DNA of 18,106 nt from an uncultured Ignavibacteriota bacterium (lineage in GTDB: Bacteria > Bacteroidota > Ignavibacteria > UBA10030 > UBA8401): the NCBI GenBank assembly GCA_903907305.1, contig CAIVNT010000254.1, positions 1 through 18,106 on the forward strand. The letters run 5' to 3'. This document shows positions 15,256 to 18,106 of the stretch, piece by piece (positions within the stretch are counted from its first letter, which is position 1; the number at the start of each line of letters is the position of its first letter). Both the position numbers and the translations under genes were made by a program. Under the pieces are notes generated by a model, which searched no databases, was not told where the DNA came from, and saw only the letters and a list, made by a program, of their open reading frames with translations.

Positions 15256-15507
15256 TTACGAGAACTTGGAATATTCCGCCAGCGCAATTTTTGTTACTTT
15301 TTCTTTCACTTCTTTGGACATCAACACCTTGTCCCAATACTTCCCTTTATCATTCTTGTCCTGATCGGATGGAACACCGATGAACAGACCGCTCTTTCCT
15401 TCCGCCACCTTGAATCCTTTGATGGTGATCCCTTCTGATGTTTCAAGATCGAAGAACGCTTTCAATCCGTTCGATCCGGAAAACTGTTTCATGTTTACCA
15501 CGTTCAT
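15256..15507 (-). CDS. SpoVG family protein
   Basis: An 83-residue protein resembling SpoVG, a small nucleic-acid-binding regulator first known from Bacillus sporulation and septation. The core GFKVAEGKSGLFIGVPSDQ (31-49) matches the conserved region with the K-x-G-LF-x-x-P signature, and a helix (LMSKEVKEKVTKIALAEYSKF) closes the protein. The N-terminal strand MNVVNMKQF followed by LKAFFDLETSEGI also fits. An AGGAGG 5 nt before the ATG is the best Shine-Dalgarno in the window and fixes the start. It has its own candidate promoter at 15564-15595 and shares a terminator with the convergent transporter gene. In this lineage a role outside sporulation, such as RNA or DNA binding, is likely. Confidence in family is good, in exact function low. 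Confidence 0.8.
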   Translation of the reverse strand: MNVVNMKQFSGSNGLKAFFDLETSEGITIKGFKVAEGKSGLFIGVPSDQDKNDKGKYWDKVLMSKEVKEKVTKIALAEYSKFS

Positions 15508-15563
15508 ACTGCCTCCTGTATAATTTAAAAAAACACCGCATGGATTATTGGATTGCGATGTGG

Positions 15564-15595
15564 CAATAATAAATAATGGAGAGTATAGTAGTCAA
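15564..15595 (-). promoter_or_regulatory. Candidate promoter of the SpoVG-family gene
   Basis: On the minus strand TTG (within TTGAC, 15593-15595) is followed after 21 nt by TATTATTG (15564-15571), a 7-of-8 match to TAnnTTTG. It would start transcription near 15557, about 50 nt upstream of the ATG. Confidence 0.45.
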
Positions 15596-15730
15596 CAAAG
15601 AAGCATTGACTTCGCGGGCAGGAGCGCACAGTGTTGAATTATCGAATAACGCGGGATGGAAATATATTGGCCGGTGAGGCAGGAAGAAAATGTATTTATT
15701 TACCGCCGACTCATGTTGGCTGAAAATACT

Positions 15731-15755
15731 TTTCTCTGTGACCTCTGTGGCAAAA
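15731..15755. repeat. Short CTCTGTG direct repeat, possible dispersed repeat
   Basis: CTCTGTG occurs twice (15734-15740 and 15743-15749), separated by two bases, inside the string TTTCTCTGTGACCTCTGTGG. Strings of this kind recur in intergenic regions of many environmental bacteria, from general recall. It lies 13 nt downstream of the murQ stop in a 260-bp gap (15508-15767) that otherwise holds the SpoVG-family promoter and no credible gene. Confidence 0.35.
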
Positions 15756-15767
15756 GAAGGGCTGTGT

Positions 15768-16724
15768 CTATAAAATGGAATATTCTTTTCCTTCGATCGC
15801 AGCACGGACGAATCCGTTCGAACGCTTTAGTCTTTTACCCGCTTCATCGAAATCAACATTCGCTTTGATCATTACCAGGGCGGATTTTACGTGCCCCCCG
15901 GCGGCGGCCAAATGTTTTTCCGCTTCTTCGTAAGAGATACCCGTAATCGTCATCACGATCTTCTTTGCGCGTTCGACCAGCTTCTTGTTTGTCATCTGCA
16001 GGTCGATCATCATATTCTCATAGATCTTGCCGAGGCGTGTCATCGCCGCAGTGGTGATCATATTCAGGATCAGTTTTTGCGCAGTACCGCTTTTCATCCT
16101 CGTTGAACCCATAATCACTTCCGGCCCAACCTCGGCACAGATAGCCACATCGAGTACTTCGGCGAGATGCTGATATTCGGGAAGCGAAAGATTTGTCCGG
16201 GGATTGGTTGTCACATACAGGGTGCGCGCTCCCAACTCCTTTGCGCGGCGGACAGCTCCGATCACATACGGTGTTCTCATGCTTGCCGCGATTCCACAGA
16301 CGACGTCATTCGGTCCGACGATCTTTGCGTCGATATCCGCAGCTCCAGCTTCCGGTTTATCTTCCGCACCTTCTACGGCTCGGAACATAGCCCCTTCGCC
16401 ACCGGCGATCATTCCCTGCACCATGTCGAACGGCACGCCGAACGTGGGAGGACACTCGCTTGCGTCGACAACGCCGACCCGTCCGCTCGTTCCCGCCCCC
16501 ACATAGATCAGCCTTCCTCCGTTGAGAAACGCCTGTACAACGATTTCCACCGCTTGAGCGATGTAAGGAATTTGAGATTCGACAGCGATCGCTACTTTTT
16601 TATCTTCGCTGTTAATGATTGTAAGAATCTCTATAGGGGAGCAAGCGTCGATATCCATTGAATTGGGATTCCGCTGTTCTGTGGATAATTTTTCTAGTTG
16701 TGAGAATAATTCCTGTGTAGACAC
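15768..16724 (-). CDS. murQ: N-acetylmuramic acid 6-phosphate etherase
   Basis: MurQ cleaves the lactyl ether of N-acetylmuramic acid 6-phosphate to give N-acetylglucosamine 6-phosphate and D-lactate, a key step of muramic acid recycling in the cytoplasm. The 318-residue length is typical. The SIS-domain core is intact: YVGAGTSGRVGVVDASECPP in the 74-92 region, where E90 aligns with the catalytic glutamate. AVEGAED (116-122) and GSTRMKSGTAQKLILNM are also intact. A C-terminal helical lid follows. The start is GTG with GGAG 5 nt upstream (AACGGAGTTATC). It follows rsmG by 10 nt, so it belongs to the mnmG-rsmG transcript. That is an unusual place for this gene. A perfect DnaA box (16680-16688) lies inside its 5' end. 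Confidence 0.96.
   Translation of the reverse strand: MSTQELFSQLEKLSTEQRNPNSMDIDACSPIEILTIINSEDKKVAIAVESQIPYIAQAVEIVVQAFLNGGRLIYVGAGTSGRVGVVDASECPPTFGVPFDMVQGMIAGGEGAMFRAVEGAEDKPEAGAADIDAKIVGPNDVVCGIAASMRTPYVIGAVRRAKELGARTLYVTTNPRTNLSLPEYQHLAEVLDVAICAEVGPEVIMGSTRMKSGTAQKLILNMITTAAMTRLGKIYENMMIDLQMTNKKLVERAKKIVMTITGISYEEAEKHLAAAGGHVKSALVMIKANVDFDEAGKRLKRSNGFVRAAIEGKEYSIL
16680..16688 (-). promoter_or_regulatory. DnaA box within murQ
   Basis: TGTGGATAA is the exact complement of TTATCCACA. It stands alone inside the fourteenth-to-sixteenth codon area of murQ, about 750 bp from the parS-like site. It may be chance, a DnaA titration or regulatory site, or a relic of an older origin near rsmG-mnmG. 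Confidence 0.4.
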
Positions 16725-16734
16725 GATAACTCCG

Positions 16735-17442
16735 TTATTTTTGTGTTACAATGATCAGTTTCTTATCGAGATTTTCAAATTCTTCGCTGCCGGCGTATGA
16801 CAAAGGGACGCTTTGAAGCAATATCGTTGGAAATTCTTTTTTTGCGGTCTTTTCTTCCTCATCGATCTCCATCCCTTTGAATGTGATCAACGAAGGGACA
16901 GAAATAGAAATCTTCTTCTGCAAAATATTTGTTCCTTTGAATGCTTTAAGGAATGGACCGCCCCACTCCACTAGGTTCGACAAACTGCTGACAGACCTTG
17001 CAACTACCGCATCGAATGTTTGGTGCAATTTCGGATTCTTGTGAAGTTCTTCCGCTCTCCCCCATACAGTGTTAACATTTGCAAGTTCAAGTGATTCCAC
17101 CATCGCTTGAACAGCGGTGATCTTTTTTTGCGTAGAATCGAGCAATAAGAAAGAACAACTTGGAAGCAGTATGCTCATCGGAATTCCGGGGAGCCCGCCG
17201 CCGGTTCCGAGATCCAAGATCTTCATTTTGTCGCGGAATTCAATTTTGAATAATATCGACAGAGAAAGTGCTATATGACCTTTCCAAATATTTTCTTCAT
17301 TCTTTCTTGAAACAAGATTGATCTTTTTATTCCAATCCAATAGCAGTGATTTGAACCGTGTTAATTGGCGCATTTGTATGTCCGTTATATACACACCGTT
17401 TTTTTTACAAAGCGTATACAACCACAATTCTTCTTCGTTCAT
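16735..17442 (-). CDS. rsmG: 16S rRNA (guanine(527)-N7)-methyltransferase RsmG
   Basis: RsmG (GidB) methylates N7 of G527 in 16S rRNA using S-adenosylmethionine. The 235-residue product has the GidB fold. Lead-in LLDWNKKINLVSRK (34-47) is followed by motif I MKILDLGTGGGLPGIPMSIL (73-92), where the glycines bind SAM. Then come SFLLLDSTQKKITAVQ with the acidic ribose-binding residue, and AVVARSVSSLSNLVEW, the motif IV area. The start is the ATG at 17442, only 16 nt after the mnmG stop; the gap is filled by a parS-like palindrome and contains no Shine-Dalgarno, so translation may be coupled to mnmG. murQ begins 10 nt after its stop. Confidence 0.95.
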   Translation of the reverse strand: MNEEELWLYTLCKKNGVYITDIQMRQLTRFKSLLLDWNKKINLVSRKNEENIWKGHIALSLSILFKIEFRDKMKILDLGTGGGLPGIPMSILLPSCSFLLLDSTQKKITAVQAMVESLELANVNTVWGRAEELHKNPKLHQTFDAVVARSVSSLSNLVEWGGPFLKAFKGTNILQKKISISVPSLITFKGMEIDEEEKTAKKEFPTILLQSVPLSYAGSEEFENLDKKLIIVTQK

Positions 17443-17443
17443 A

Positions 17444-17457
17444 GTTTCACGTGAAAC
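17444..17457. promoter_or_regulatory. parS: parS-like centromere site (ParB binding)
   Basis: GTTTCACGTGAAAC is a perfect 14-bp palindrome and matches 14 of the 16 bases of the parS consensus TGTTTCACGTGAAACA; only the outermost base on each side differs. It lies in the 16-nt gap between mnmG and rsmG. Its distance from the probable oriC, about 15.6 kb, is normal for chromosomal parS. No parA or parB gene is in the window. Confidence 0.85.
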
Positions 17458-17458
17458 G

Positions 17459-18106
17459 TTATGCGGTGTGGTGCGTCATCCCGTTATGCGGTTTGTTGGA
17501 TTCATGTTGTTTCAAAAATATACTCAGCACAGAAACATCTGAGTTGGTTACTCCAGCGATGCGTGATGCTTGTCCGATGGAGCGCGGACGGATGCGTTGA
17601 AGCTTTTCTTTTCCCTCTGCGCTCAACGATGAAATAATTTTGTAATCAAAGTGTTCCGGTATGAGATACTCTTCCAATTTTGCAAACCGATGGATCTGTT
17701 CGTTTTGACGTTTGATGTATCCTTCGTACTTCGCGTCAATTTCAACTTGCCGCTGTATGTTTTTGTCTGATAGATTTTGTTTTATGTTGTCATCGTTGAC
17801 AAGTTCAGATATATCGAGCGCAGTAACATTTGTACGCCGCAAAATTCTGATGAGCAGATCGTTCTCTGCGATCGCCGATTCATTTCTTTTTTCCAGCAGA
17901 GGATTTGCTTTAGCAGGAGAAATATTTGTCGCTTCAAGATAGCGGAGCGTTTCATCAATCTTCGCTTCTTTAGCTTTCAGACGTTCGATCAGTTCGAATG
18001 AGATGAGCCCGAGTTCGTTCCCAGCCCTCATCAATCGTCTGTCCGCATTATCCTGACGAAGGAGCAGACGATACTCCGCCCGCGATGTGAACATGCGGTA
18101 TGGCTC
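17459..18106 (-). CDS. mnmG: tRNA uridine-5-carboxymethylaminomethyl modification enzyme MnmG, C-terminal part
   Basis: MnmG (GidA), with MnmE, forms 5-carboxymethylaminomethyluridine at the wobble position of certain tRNAs, using FAD and methylenetetrahydrofolate. Only about the last 215 residues are inside the window; the gene continues past its right end. The partial product opens with EPYRMFTSRAEYRLLLRQDN, the conserved family motif, and ends with the C-terminal helical domain, including RIRPRSIGQASRIAGVTNSD. No start codon is visible. The TAA stop (17459-17461) is followed directly by the parS-like site and rsmG. The orientation is opposite to yidC. Confidence 0.95.
   Translation of the reverse strand, partial: EPYRMFTSRAEYRLLLRQDNADRRLMRAGNELGLISFELIERLKAKEAKIDETLRYLEATNISPAKANPLLEKRNESAIAENDLLIRILRRTNVTALDISELVNDDNIKQNLSDKNIQRQVEIDAKYEGYIKRQNEQIHRFAKLEEYLIPEHFDYKIISSLSAEGKEKLQRIRPRSIGQASRIAGVTNSDVSVLSIFLKQHESNKPHNGMTHHTA

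Noticed and set aside
15545..15805. 86-residue minus-strand frame downstream of murQ
   Set aside because: It overlaps the 3' end of murQ, lacks a ribosome binding site and reads straight through the CTCTGTG repeat (FATEVTEK), so it is a chance frame.
1..18106. tRNA, rRNA, CRISPR arrays, riboswitches and toxin-antitoxin pairs
   Set aside because: I saw no cloverleaf, spaced repeat array or known aptamer pattern in the intergenic regions, and no toxin-antitoxin-like gene pair.

Overview
The window holds a bacterial replication-origin neighbourhood, read as origin -> right flank. I see the dnaA gene, a cluster of DnaA boxes with an AT-rich stretch, the rpmH-rnpA-yidD-yidC block and, about 15 kb away, the mnmG-rsmG block with a parS-like palindrome. 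The best taxonomic guess is the Bacteroidota / Ignavibacteria / Chlorobi assemblage. The reasons are a two-component-regulator-propeller histidine kinase, a FucP-type sugar transporter, many genes with weak or no Shine-Dalgarno, and candidate promoters of the TTG-N20/21-TAnnTTTG type. This is inference; no rRNA gene is present to confirm it.

Layout. 1-97: terminator of dnaA plus a DnaA-box pair. 98-1552 (-): dnaA. 1553-2051: probable oriC (five to seven DnaA boxes at 1566-1797, AT-rich stretch about 1858-1950) and the rpmH promoter. 2052-4703 (+): rpmH, rnpA, yidD, yidC. 4727-4756: terminator shared with the convergent kinase gene. 4740-8579 (-): a 1039-residue sensor kinase and an alpha/beta-hydrolase esterase. 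8632-8827: a MITE-like element with 15-bp perfect terminal inverted repeats and a 4-bp flanking duplication. 8850-10706 (-): glutaminase, MarC-type membrane protein and an unknown 85-residue protein. 10760-13536 (-): a DUF4032 kinase-like protein, a DedA protein and UppP. 13746-15164 (+): a FucP-type sugar MFS transporter. 15184-15221: near-ideal bidirectional terminator. 15256-15507 (-): a SpoVG-family protein. 15768-18106 (-): murQ, rsmG and the C-terminal part of mnmG, which runs off the window.

Functional themes. The origin-proximal housekeeping genes cover replication initiation (DnaA), ribosome and RNase P (L34, RnpA), membrane protein insertion (YidD, YidC), and rRNA and tRNA modification (RsmG, MnmG). 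A second theme is the cell envelope. UppP and a DedA protein form a neat pair for undecaprenyl-phosphate recycling. MurQ handles N-acetylmuramic acid 6-phosphate, and a sugar transporter is encoded nearby on the other strand. The most notable non-coding features are the parS-like palindrome that fills the mnmG-rsmG gap, the MITE-like element, and recurrent promoter-like motifs with matching spacing.
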